In this document: piece after piece, positions 23,142 through 33,885 of the stretch
How the letters are laid out: every line of letters starts with the position of its first letter
How positions within the stretch are numbered: position 1 is the stretch's first letter
Assembly (NCBI GenBank): GCA_033085395.1
Contig: MU853196.1
Location: 62,001 to 126,000 of the forward strand
Length of the DNA: 64,000 bases
Direction of reading: 5' to 3'
Origin: Xanthoparmelia taractica
Lineage: Eukaryota; Ascomycota; Lecanoromycetes; Lecanorales; Parmeliaceae
Notes under the pieces: model-generated
Told to the model about the DNA's origin: nothing
Databases searched by the model: none
Seen by the model: the letters and a program-made list of their open reading frames with translations, nothing else
Made by a program: the position numbers and the translations under genes

Positions 23142-24119
23142 ATGCCCGCGCATCGCTTAGCTAACAAAGTCGTACTAGTCACGGGCTCATCGGCGGGCCT
23201 TGGGCGCGCCATCGCTCTCAAGTTTGCAACTGAGCACGCTCGGCTCGTCGTTTGCGCTGATCTAACTCCTGGAACCCTTGTAAAAACCGGAACAGAGACT
23301 GGTATACCTACTCACGAGCTTATAGCTCAACGCATGGGTGGTGACAGTAATAAAGCCAAGTTTGTGCGGACAGATGTTAGAGTAGAAGGGGATATGAAGG
23401 CTTGTGTGGAAGAAGCGACCAAAACGACAGGGAGATTAGATGTGTAACGTTTTCTAGTTACTGCACTTTTTGAACGTCCAATTTACGAACTTTAGGCTGG
23501 TCAAAAACGCTGGGATCGGGATAGATGGAGTACCAATCCATCAGCTGGCATCTTAAAGGTGGCAGTCGATCATGTTGGTACCGAGACAGTCCTTAGAATA
23601 TCTGTCTCTTACGTCAGCTTCTTAGTCATGCTAATGCGTATGGCACATTCCTGGGGTGCAAGCTCGCTTACACACAATTCATCCATCAGAAACCTGATAA
23701 AATTGGAAAGCAAGGATGCATACTCAACATGGCAAGTGTCGTTGAATTGGTTGGTATACGAAATGCCAGTGAGCCTCTCACTCACGCTTCCCAAGAATCC
23801 GGCTAAGAAAGCTTGCTGGTCGGCAATGAGGTGCCTATAGTGCTTCCAGAGCAACAGTTGTTAGTCTCACAGGAAGCGTTGCCGTGGAGTATGCTCAGTA
23901 CGGAGTTACATCTAATGCATTCAGGATGTAAGGATCGTTTTTGCATCGAGTTTTGTTACACATGAGCAAGACCGACGCGAAACGCAAACAGTTATTAGAA
24001 CTGCCATGACTGATCCCATCTTCGATGATGAGTCCTCCAAGGAGTACATGAAATCTTCCACACCTTATGGAGAATGTCAGCGACTGAAGCGAATAGAAAG
24101 GCACCCTTCAGTTTTCTAA
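23142..24119 (+). pseudogene. decayed short-chain dehydrogenase/reductase
   Basis: The N-terminus is a classical SDR: VVLVTGSSAGLGRA (cofactor loop TGxxxGxG), then LVKNAGIG after an in-phase intron ending at about 23,493. Next, an in-frame TAA (23554-23556) interrupts the helix expected to read like ERWQS. Family sequence returns in another frame (YGTFLGCKLAYTQ, CILNMASVVELVG) and, across a plausible intron, YSASRATVVSLTGS, where the catalytic YxxxK Lys is Arg. After SNAF the frame shifts again and the C-terminus is lost at 24119. One stop, at least one unresolved frame change and a changed active-site Lys make a functional enzyme unlikely. It overlaps the tail of the minus-strand hydrolase relic by a few bases, so both remnants abut. 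Confidence 0.7.
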
Positions 24120-25247
24120 GCTTCGACTCCTTGATCTTTAAGGAATTGGGATGCTTTTTCAGTAGCGCTGATGCTCTCCTTTTTGAAACCTAGTAGCTGG
24201 CCACCGAGGAATATGTTGTGAGGTGCATTGGTGACCTCGAACCGTTCCAGCTTATTGCACGGGATATCTTTCATCTGCAAGTAGAAAGATTTTTGCTCGT
24301 CGAAAAGGACTTCGGCGGTGCTGTTTGCATGAAAATAGGAACCTCTGTAAGGAATGGATTGTAGAATGGAGATAGGTAAGGGTGATTCGCGTCCAGGAAC
24401 GACGGTCGGTAAGTGCGTAGGCCCCACCTGATTAAGACGGGCGTCAAATAGTCAGTCGTGCTATTGCGATGGCGGTCGATGGCATTTGGGTCTGTAGCAG
24501 GGTCCAGTCAGGAACTCCAAAGAAGCGCTGCAAATGGCGAGGGCAACGAGCTGCGCTGTTCGCTGAGATATCGCAACAGGGCCAGCACGAGATTGCCACC
24601 AGCCGAGCCTCCGGAAAACATTATTCGGGAGCTAGGCATGCCTTGGCTTAGCAGATACTGGTAGAAGGTAATGCTGTCTTGAAGAGCAGCTGGGAATCGT
24701 CCTTTAGGGTCGGAGGAGAGGCGGTACGTTGGACAGAAGACGTATCCATTGACGGCTTTGGCAAGGTTTCCAGGCCCCAACCCCATTCCTTGGGCCTAAT
24801 GCCCCCGAGCACGTACGCACTCCCGTGGAGGTGCAGAACTACCATTCTATTGCTCTCGACTCCATTTTGGTAAAACTTTAAATACCACCCACCGCCAATA
24901 ACGGCCGGTTGAATGGACTTGTCTCTTGCGACTCCCAGGTATGATGTTAGCGCCGCGGGTTTCATAAGTACAAAGTGTTCTTTCTCTGGCCCTGGCTCCA
25001 ACGAGCTTATGGTCTGGTATTCCACAGTGCTGGCAAAAGAAAACCACATTCTAATAATAGCATTGCCTACTGCCTGGTGGCAGGTCCATTGCGGATGTGG
25101 ACGGCCACGTCTGGGAATGAGGTACAGGAGTAGAAGTTCGAGGCGGAAAGGTAAGAGAAGAATAATGAGAGAAGTCTAGATAGCTTTGAGAGGCTGTCGC
25201 ACGCGACTAAGAGGCCAAAAAGGACTGAGAGACTGAACAACGTCCAT
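24116..25247 (-). pseudogene. decayed alpha/beta hydrolase (lipase/esterase-like)
   Basis: Read from 25247 leftwards, the frame begins MDVVQSLSPFWPLSR and hits TAG at 25176-25178. It continues with a family-like N-terminus (RPHPQWT), then HLHGSAYVLGG (oxyanion HGGxxxxG region with Gly to Ser), one-base shift near 24,765, YRLSS, SRIMFSGGSAGGNL (nucleophile elbow GGSAGG), TGA at 24508-24510 where Trp is expected, DYLTPVLIRWGLRTY, a further one-base shift near 24,335, and the His-bearing end FEVTNAPHNIFLGGQLLGF. The catalytic Ser and His are still readable, so decay is recent. Two stops and two frameshifts argue against sequencing error alone. Substrate unknown; the fold is that of fungal HSL-type esterases. 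Confidence 0.75.
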
Positions 25248-26097
25248 TATGAAATGGGTGAAGTTCCTGAACTTGATGCAGATACAAATATATGTAAACG
25301 TTCAAGATTGAATGGGTGTTCAAATTTATAGGAATCTTTGGTGGGCTGCGATATCTTGTCAGACCTGAGGTCCGCAATCCTCAATTGCAAAGAGGGGGAA
25401 GGGGAAACTGGAGCCTGATTTTGGCATCGCAGCCTTTCCTGACACTATTGTGCGTGGTCCGTTTTGACCGCAAGGTAGGTTCGACGAGTCAGTGAGGCTT
25501 TTTCTTGAGATGCAACCACAGTACGCTGGTTGGAAGCTGGGCTGAGTCTGTAACGGGGGCACCAAGGGGTGTCAAAAAGTCTGAACACCGAGTTTTAGCC
25601 GTCATTTTCCAGTCTTCTTCCCACCGACTTGGAGCCCTTTTAATTCTGAGATATAAACTTCAAACTCCAGAGTGTAGAAGAGAAGACAATAAGCTACTAA
25701 TATATATTCGTTTTAAAGAATTTGACGTAGATTTCGTGACGAAAATCAAGTGCGAAGAGAGAGCTGTTCCTAGCAGGGCGGAATTAGGCGAGGCTCGCTG
25801 TTCCTCCATAAAGGGATATGCTCGGAACTAGGGTTAGGGCTTTCACAAGCGGTATCTCGTACTCGTACATTAGTTCGTAGATCGGATAGATACAGCCTTA
25901 CTGCCTGCGGCTTGTCGCTCGATAAAGCCGGCGCCGTCTTACATCGATATGCAAAATTGTCCATCATTTCTGATCATTTCTGCTCATTTTTGCTTAATAC
26001 GTTCTGTTAATATTTGCCCTTAGAAGCTTCCTCATCGTTTCTCTCATTCGCGTTGAATTTCTTTAAACAGAGAAATAGATTTCTCAGGATTAGCATC
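25248..26097. other. intergenic, no supported gene
   Basis: About 0.85 kb between the hydrolase relic and IML2, likely including the IML2 promoter. No gene was recognised. Confidence 0.4.
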
Positions 26098-28683
26098 ATG
26101 TTGCGGGGATGGATCCAATCCAAGTCGGCCAATGCCTCCACACACTCACTAGACACATTAGCAGAACCCCAACACTGTACTTAGCCTCAATCCAATCCTT
26201 GTGCCAGCTGTACTGACCTGTTTCTGTAGTAGAGACCGCTCTTCGAGGTACAAATAACGATCCAATATCAAGGAGGATAAGGCTGACGGGTTACCTTATG
26301 TAGCGGCAGCACGTATAATGGACGACGATCTCGAGAGCGCGGAAGCTGGCTTGGCCAATGGAGCTTCGTCGTTCCACAAGGTGTGCCAAAATGCTCACTC
26401 TCCGCCGCCTCGATTCTAGGCTGATCGGCATTGGAGATGGAGAACGTTGGCTGATGACGAGTGCTTTGGCGCCCTTAGCTTGCAAAGGGTATGGTTGCTT
26501 TCCTGAGAGCAACGCTCGGTTTTGAGTCGGAGATTATGCGCGAAGGTGTGTTGGTCCTCCCAAGCAGGTCAAGTCGCTTGCTAATGCCTAATGCGTCATC
26601 AGCCGCAGAAAGATTAGCTGAAGCTGAGACATCTGCTTCCACAGACCAGCGACGAGCTCAGAAAGACAGCCATACCTACAGATCTGCCATTTACCCACCC
26701 GGCGCTGAGTTTGCCCTTTGCCATGCACAGACACAATTGATGAGCGCCGTCCTCGCAGTCTTGAACGAAAGTCTCACAGAGAGTATAAAGGGCTTCTACA
26801 AGCTACGGAAGGCATATGTTACACTGAATGGGATACTTGATGCGGAAGCCAGATACATGAAGAACAAGAGCGGAATGGACATAAATACGCCCAGTAGAAC
26901 GTCCTTGGACTCTTTCCGGTCGAATAGGTCAGCACAGTCGACGAAGGCAGTGCCAGGAGGATTTGGTGATGCTACATCTAAGCCGCCATCTATACGCTCA
27001 TTTCAACAGTCAATCCAAAGCTCTTCAGATGGTACAGCCGCAAAACAGGACGGGTACGTCAACATTGCGCAAGACGATGACGATGAAGACGAATTTTATG
27101 ATGCAGATGATGGAATGACTGCAAACGTGGAAAATCTGTCGCTCAACGGTGAAGGCCCGTTGAGTGCGAAAGATCTCCCCGCTCCAAAAATACCTGCCAC
27201 ACATGGGATGCTCGACCATGACCCTGATTCTGATGTCTTCGCCAATCCGATAGATGTTTTCATCCACTCAGGTGCCAATCTCTGTTTTGGTTTACTTCTT
27301 GTCATGATTGCTATGATCCCACCTGCCTTTGGAAAGTTGCTTTTCATCATTGGCTTCCATGGCGACAAAGACCGTGGGATTCGGATGCTCTGGCAGGCCA
27401 GCAAATTCCATAATATCAATGGAGCTATGGCCGGCCTTATCGTTTTGGGATACTACAATACCTTCATCGGCATGACTGATGTCATCCCCGACTCCGACCC
27501 AACCAGCATCGACCAAATGGCAGTCGAAGGCTATCCCAAACAGCGCTGCGAAGCTCTCCTTGCCGAAATGCGGAGACGCCATCCCAAATCCCATCTCTGG
27601 CTCTTGGAAGAAGCTCGCATGCAGGCCGCAAACCGGCATCTCTCTACCGCCGTCTCAATACTGGACAAGTCTACAAAGTCCCCACTCAAGCAAGTGGAAG
27701 CTCTCGAAATGTTTGAAAAGTCGCTTGACGCAATGTACATGCACGACTACGCGCTTTGCGCCAAATCTTTTATCAACTGCGTTCATCTTAACAACTGGTC
27801 TCATACCCTCTACTACTACATTGCAGGCGCTGCAAATGTCGAAATGTACCGCCAGCATAGAAATTCGAACCCCGCCGAGGCAGCCGGCTATGCTACAAAG
27901 GCAACCGAGCTACTCAAACTTGCACCCAAGCATGCAGGCAAGAAGAAGTTCATGGCGCGCCAGCTGCCATTTGATGTCTTTGTGACTCGCAAAGTCCAGA
28001 AATGGGAATCTCGCGCCCGTGACTGGAACGTTCCCTTGATCGATGCTGTGGGAGTCAGTCCGGTCGAAGAAATGATATTCTTATGGAATGGATACAAGCG
28101 CATGGATTCAAGTCAGCTTGAGCAAAGCCTTTCGCGACTATCATGGAGCGAGACTTCGAACCCACAGTGGATGCGTGAAGGGCCGGATGAGAAGGCGATA
28201 CTGTCGGTCCTTCGCGGCACTACTTTGAGGAACATGGAGCGCTATGACGAAGCGAAGAAAGTACTCCGATCTGGTGTTCTCAGCTATGACAAGAATGAGC
28301 TGAAGGGGGGGTCCAAAGATGATTGGACTGCACCGGCTGCTAACTACGAAATGGGTGTCAACTGTTGGATGCAGAGGGGAGAGGCCAGGAGAGAGGGCAA
28401 GGAGGCAGATGTGAAGAAGTGGGTGAAGGAGTGTGAGAGTGTAAGCGACATCCTCGGCCCTGTCCTTCCTAATCCCTACCCTAACCTGAGCTGAGCTGTA
28501 ACGCCTTAAGACTCAATATTGTATATTCCTTTCAAAACATATCACTGACGGCAGAACGTGCAGTGGATCGAGAAAGCGGCAGCGTGGGAGAAGTATGAAT
28601 TGGATGCTAGGATCGGACTCAAGATCGCGACCGCACAGGATACACTAAGACGATGGCATGAAAAGGAAGGGAGCTCGAAATAG
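26098..28683 (+). CDS. IML2: inclusion body clearance protein Iml2 / TTC39 family (735 aa)
   Basis: Six exons were traced: 26098-26176, 26230-26247 (an 18-nt microexon), 26304-26380, 26479-26545, 26603-28440 and 28555-28683. They total 2,208 nt with exact phase. The N-terminal family motif IMDDDLESAEAGL spans the exon 3 region, followed by VAFLRATLGFE, YRSAIYPPGAEF and NESLTESIKGFYKLRKAY. An acidic low-complexity insert (about 27,070-27,120) precedes the hydrophobic core GFHGDKDRGIRMLWQAS. The second half is TPR-like helical repeat. The last exon encodes EKYDLDARIGLKIATAQDTL, as expected for the family end. In yeast, Iml2 works with lipid droplets to clear protein inclusions; TTC39 is its animal relative. 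Without the last intron the frame would stop at 28494, a false C-terminus. Confidence 0.88.
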
Positions 28684-29279
28684 AGGGAACGGAACCTGAA
28701 AGTTGTGACTTTGAGCGGTAAAGTGTGCTCTACTCTATAGAAACGGCTCATCGCGCAAATTGGTAGGCTATAGTGGGGATCGGTGTGCGACGACTTTTGG
28801 CACCAACCATCGTCCTGTACATATCGGGGCTGCATGGGACGAAGTGTTGCAAAAGTTTATACTATTTGAGGAGAACAAGTTGGAGCTCGTCTAAGCAATA
28901 CATCTGAACACGTTTGTTATGATCTGTTCATCGCTGTGCATTGGGGAGAACGCTGGTGATTGAAAGTATGCAGGCATTGGATCTGGTCTTCTAGCATAGG
29001 TGAATGGACTTATCTTCAAAAGGGTCGTCGGGTCCTAGGATAAGCATAGAAGTGTGATAGCCCTGAGTAAGCTATTCATTCAAAAGGCAATCACTTGCAT
29101 CATCAGTTCAAATGATATTGACAACGACAAGGATTATCAATTAGCATTAACTTTTCTTTTATCCCAACATGCATCATCTATCCATCCATCCCATCTCATC
29201 CACAACCTAGTCCCCCCATCCCATCTCATCCACCAACCCATTCCCCCAATCGCATCACTTACAACCCATCTCATCTCAA
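28684..29279. other. intergenic, no supported gene
   Basis: About 0.6 kb between converging genes. The stretch near 29,170-29,280 repeats CCATCCCATCTCATCCAC-like units, a low-complexity pyrimidine-rich repeat. Confidence 0.45.
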
Positions 29280-30041
29280 TCACTTACACCCCAATTCCTT
29301 CTCCGCCATCTGAGCCGCAATCAAGTAACCCGATAGATACGGCGCCACCGCCACCTTCGCGGCCTTCAGTTTGTCAATCTGGGCGACGGTGTCGGCGTGG
29401 CTGGCTTTGAGCTTCTTGCAGGCGGCGTCGTTCAATTTGGAGAGGATGCCGGTAGGGGTGGAGGCGAGTTTGGAGGTGGAGGCGGGTTTGGAAGTGGAGG
29501 CGGGTTTGGAGGTGGAGGCGGAGGTGGGGAAGCGCAGGGCGGGGGTGTTGGTGCTTGGGCGCGTTGAGGCGGAGGTGGGGGATTGGAGGGCAGAGGGTTT
29601 GGGGGTCGAGCGGCTTGAGGCGGAGACGGAGGCGGAGGTTGAGGGTTGGAGGGCGGAGGGTTTGGGGCTCGAGCGGCTTGAGGCGGAGACGGGGGCGGAG
29701 GGGGTGGGGCTCGAGCGGCTTGAGGCGGAGGTCGGGGGTTGCAGGGCAGAGGTAGCGGGGCTTGTTGCGGTGGTGAGTGAAGACGCTGCGGCGGTGGAGG
29801 TGCTTGGAGAGCTGAGTGAGGGCGCTGCGGCAAGGGAGGTGCTTGGAGAACTAAGGGGCGATGCCGCGGCAAGGGAGGTGCTTGGAGAACTAAGGGACGA
29901 TGCCGCGGCGAGGGAGGTGCTTGGAGAGCTGAATGAGGGCGCCGCGGCGGTAGTGCCTGATGGGGTCGCGGAAGAGATGATTGCTTGTGGGGCGGCGAGG
30001 GTTGTGGCGGCGAAGAGGAGGACGAGGGATCTGGGCTGCAT
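29280..30041 (-). CDS. secreted Ser/Thr/Ala-rich repeat protein (253 aa)
   Basis: The chosen start (30041) opens with a signal peptide, MQPRSLVLLFAATTLAAPQA; the upstream in-frame Met at 30137 would bury it. Residues ~25-90 hold four to five tandem copies of a 13-residue unit (LSSPSTSLAAAS type). These are followed by longer imperfect repeats with SSRSSPKPSA and by ASTSKP repeats. The last ~65 residues are different: helical, Lys-rich, with two Cys (AACKKLKASH and the terminal ELGCK), reminiscent of the C-terminal part of small fungal cell-wall proteins. The repeat region is an obvious O-glycosylation substrate, so a cell-wall or extracellular mucin-like protein is likely. It is intronless. 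The plus strand has a long shadow frame caused by the same repeat. Confidence 0.65.
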   Translation of the reverse strand: MQPRSLVLLFAATTLAAPQAIISSATPSGTTAAAPSFSSPSTSLAAASSLSSPSTSLAAASPLSSPSTSLAAAPSLSSPSTSTAAASSLTTATSPATSALQPPTSASSRSSPTPSAPVSASSRSSPKPSALQPSTSASVSASSRSTPKPSALQSPTSASTRPSTNTPALRFPTSASTSKPASTSKPASTSKLASTPTGILSKLNDAACKKLKASHADTVAQIDKLKAAKVAVAPYLSGYLIAAQMAEKELGCK

Positions 30042-31000
30042 CTTGGTTGGGGGTTGTGTTGGTGAGAAGTGTGACCTCGAGATGCTGGAGAGCTGTGTCT
30101 TGGATTGTTGGAGATGGTGCTGGCAAGGTAGGATCATTTATACGAGAATGGGGGCAGTCATGGCTTCTCTGATGCGGTGGAAGGCATGGCTTTCAGCGGA
30201 AGCTAGACTGCGTGCCAAAGGCGCCTGTCCGTGTACAAGGGAAAACATATCTTTGCAGGACTCGCTACAAAAATAAAAATGTCAAGCTACGACTCCACTC
30301 CTCATGTGTAAAGCCACCACCACTGAGGCCAAGCCAAAGAGGAAGGTTAACGGCGGGAAGACCATAGCAATCAGCCACCTCGAATCATTGGCGTTGGCAC
30401 AACCACAGGTTGGATACAAAGCTGGAATGGAAAGGAGGTATTTCCATGGATCCTCTCAGGAGCACTCGAGGAGTCTCTTCTGCAGAAAAGTATGGAGAGC
30501 GACCTTTTGTTCTTGAGAAAGGAAATTGGGTTTACTAGGGAAGAGGATTTGGACCATAGTCAGATCAGTCAAAAGCTAATGGCTTGTCTTCTAGTATGCG
30601 TAGAGCAGCATGCTTAGTTTTTATCTGCAGTGCTTACAGTCCTCTCAATGCATTAGAGACAGTACGCATGTCCACGGGAGCCATGAATCAGAGAGCCAGG
30701 TTGGTACATCACCAAGGCTGAGTGGAAATGGCGTTTTTCTGGCGCAAATGGGGATTGCCATGACTTGAATGGACGGATATTGACTTCAGTGAAGATGTAA
30801 CAGATGTCACTCGAGCCTTCCTCTACGTTTCTAGATGTCGATGTTTGAGAATGGAAGATTGGGATAATGCTAGGTGGAGCACGTGACTGCGTGACGCCAA
30901 GCAAACAACCGTTTTTTTTTTGACGCGCTTCTATCCCATTCAAGTTTGTTTTTATTCGTTCTATCAGTAAGGTAGGCATCAGATAGAAGCAAAAGGCATT
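30042..31000. other. intergenic, divergent promoter region
   Basis: About 1 kb between divergent starts of the secreted repeat protein (minus) and the SNF2 helicase (plus). No other gene was seen. Confidence 0.45.
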
Positions 31001-33885
31001 ATGGCTCATCAATCCAGCAGCAAGCGCAAGTTCGATGCTATTGACCTGACTGGAGATGATGACGTGGTATCCTCATCCCAGGTCACCAGAGCTCCTCCAG
31101 GAGATGTATCGCAGTCTCAGCGCGACTCTTGGATGGAGTACGGCGATGAAGCAGACGCGGGAGACATCATAGTCTCTTCCCAGGATGGTGATGACTCTGT
31201 TACGCAAAGCTACCAGCTCTACGGTACGTTGAAGAGCGAACTCGGTTGATCCTGCCCTTCTAAGGTTCCTGTTCCGCCTAGGTATTCTAGATACTAAGAT
31301 TGTGGGCGTCCAATACTACACCGGTCACGCGACACCAGGAGAACATGTCATTGTCCGTAGGCAGCCACAGAATCCCTACGATCCAAATGCTCTCCGCGTT
31401 GAGAATGTGCAACGCGACCAGATCGGTCACATACCGAGAACTATGGCAAGCAAGTTGGCCAAGTACATGGTGAGGCTCTCCACCTCGCCGGTCAGTGATA
31501 TCCTAACGGTGGCTTCAGGATTCTGGAGCTTTGTTGGTGGAGGGGTCTCTTTCAGGTCGCGTGGGCACTTACGACTGTCCCATTGCCTTGAAGCTGTTCG
31601 GAACTAGCGAGCCCGTAGAGCGAGCCAATCTACGAAATCAGATGAAGGCGGACAGATTGCCTTCGTCTGTAATCGATCAGAAAGAGAAGGAGGCCAAGAA
31701 ACGCACGGCCGAAGAGTTGAAGAAAATTGCAGCCGCGAAGAAAGGGAAGGGTGGAAAGACTGGTGGGGGCGGTCAACAATGGGGACATTCGAGCCAGACT
31801 GACCACATGGGCACATTTTCTCAAGGCAACGGCGAGTCCAGTCAAAGCATTGAGGACCTCATCGATGGCAGTGAGCGATTCAACCCCAGGGAAGTGGTCA
31901 CTGTGGTCGAGAAGTTCGGAGCTGGCGAAGATGCATTGGCCGCAATGCCAATGGCTGATTGTCCAAAGAAACTCGCAACTCAATTACTGCCATACCAGCG
32001 TCAAGCACTTGCTTGGCTATTGGAGAAAGAGAATCCTCAACTTCCCTCAGCTGGTTCCGACGACGCGGTACAGTTGTGGAAATGCTCTCAAAATGGCCAA
32101 ATCTACACCAATGTTGCTACCAGCTTTTCACTCAAAAATCAGAAACCCACTCTCGCAAGTGGTGGCATACTGAGCGATGACATGGGCATGGGCAAGACCC
32201 TCGAGATGATTGCGTTGATGGTAATGGATTCAAAGGTCTTAAGCAACTTGAAAACAACGCTGATCATCGCACCTGTGGGAGTGATGAGCAATTGGAGCGG
32301 GCAGATTGCTCATCACATCAAGCCGAATCATGCTCTCCGTGTGCTGGTATATCACGGTAACAATAAGAAGCCAATGGATGCAAAAGATTTCGAAGACTAC
32401 GATGTGGTAATCACTTCCTACGGCACACTGGCCACTGAATACTTCCCTCGTGGCAAGAAGGTTCCTCCATCTGTGCCGCGACCACAAGGTCTCTTCTCCG
32501 TGCATTGGCGTCGGGTCATCTTAGACGAGGGTCACACCATACGGAACCCGCAAACTAAGTCAGCTCTGGCAGCTACAAATCTTATCGCTCATTCTCGGTG
32601 GGTGTTGACGGGCACACCGATCATTAACAATTTGAAGGACCTTTTCTCTCTTGTCCGCTTCATTGGCCTGACTGGAGGGCTGGAGCGTCTGGAAATTTTC
32701 AACAGTGTTCTGATCCGACCACTCAATCAAGGCGACGTCAGTGCAAGCCTGCTACTTCAAGCGCTGATGGCCACTATTTGTCTTCGTCGCAAAAAGGAAA
32801 TGAAATTTGTCGATCTCAAACTCCCAGAGTTATCGGAATACGTCCACCGTATTGATTTCTTGGACCACGAGAAGGTGAAATATGAAGCTTTGCAAGCTGA
32901 AGCTAAAGGTCTACTTCACACAGTCCAGCGGAACCAGAACAACAGGAACGGGAGAGGTCAAGACACTTACCGTCATCTTCTGGAAGTGCTGCTTCGCCTT
33001 CGACAAGTGTGCAATCACTGGAAGCTCTGCGGGGAGCGTGTGACTTCGGTCCTCTCGGCCCTGGAGTCGCAAAAAGTTGTGGATCTCACGCCCGAGAACA
33101 AAAAAGCCCTGCAAGATATGTTGCAGATTAGTATCGAATCGCGGGAAGATTGCCCGGTTTGTCTTGAGAACCTGCACAACCCAGTGATAACGGCTTGCGC
33201 TCATGTATTCGGCTCCGAATGTATCGAGCAGGTCATTGAGACCCAGCATAGATGCCCCATGTGCCGAGCTGAGCCTCTGGAGCTTGAATCCCTTGTCCGC
33301 CCAGCGGCTGAGCTTGGCGAAACTTCTAATCAGCCTGACATCGATACCGATACGAGTAGTAGCAAGGTCGAAGCCTTACTCAGTATCTTGAAAGCATCTT
33401 CGAAAAAGCCAGGAACAAAGACCGTAGTCTTCAGTCAATGGACCTCCTTCTTGAACATCATCCAAGCCCAACTCGATGCCAATGGCTACAAGTACGCCCG
33501 TATCGACGGCACGATGCGCGCAAACCAACGCGACGCTTCCCTAACTGCGCTGGAGTCAGACCCGGAATGCACAGTCATGCTCGCCAGTCTCGCAGTCTGT
33601 TCCGTCGGACTCAACCTCGTCGCAGCCAACCAGGTCATCTTGGCAGACTCGTGGTGGGCGCCAGCGATCGAAGATCAAGCCGTCGACCGCGTCCATCGCT
33701 TAGGGCAGAAAAAACCCACGACGGTGTGGCGGCTCGTCATGAACGACAGTATCGAGGATCAAGTCTTGAATATTCAGGCTGAGAAGCGGAAGCTCATGAT
33801 GACGGCGTTTCAGGAGAAGACGGGTAAGAGGATGAAGGAGGGGAGCACGGCGCGCGTGGGCGATATTGAGAGGTTGCTTAGATGA
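31001..33885 (+). CDS. HIRAN-SNF2-RING helicase, HLTF/Rad5 type (925 aa)
   Basis: Exons 31001-31223, 31282-31469 and 31519-33885 total 2,778 nt in phase. An acidic N-terminus (DLTGDDDVVSSSQ) is followed by a HIRAN domain at about 75-170 (GVQYYTGHATPGEHVIVRR, NPYDPNALRVEN, IGHIPR). The SNF2 ATPase has DDMGMGKT (motif I), LDEGHTIRNP (DEGH box) and VLTGTPI. A RING lies between the helicase lobes (CPVCLEN, CAHVFGSEC, CPMCR). The second lobe has VVFSQWTSFLNI, GLNLVAANQVILAD and DRVHRLGQ. HIRAN binds free 3' DNA ends. HLTF and Rad5 remodel stalled replication forks and poly-ubiquitinate PCNA for error-free lesion bypass in the nucleus. The order HIRAN-ATPase-RING-ATPase identifies the class; I cannot say whether it is the single RAD5 orthologue or a paralogue. 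Confidence 0.88.

Noticed and set aside
28441..28494. C-terminal end of IML2 at 28494 by reading through
   Set aside because: A good GTAAGC donor and CACTGAC...CAG acceptor restore the family C-terminus on the next exon.
29280..30041. Secreted repeat protein as a RiPP precursor for the UstYa-like enzyme
   Set aside because: The repeats lack dibasic Kex2 sites and Tyr/Ile-type core peptides, and the gene lies about 28 kb from the UstYa gene.
29371..30276. Plus-strand frame of 301 codons over the secreted repeat gene
   Set aside because: It is the mirror of the GC-rich repeats on the minus strand; it has no signal peptide and only Glu/Val/Gly-rich periodicity, while the minus frame has a clean signal peptide and a non-repeat C-terminus.
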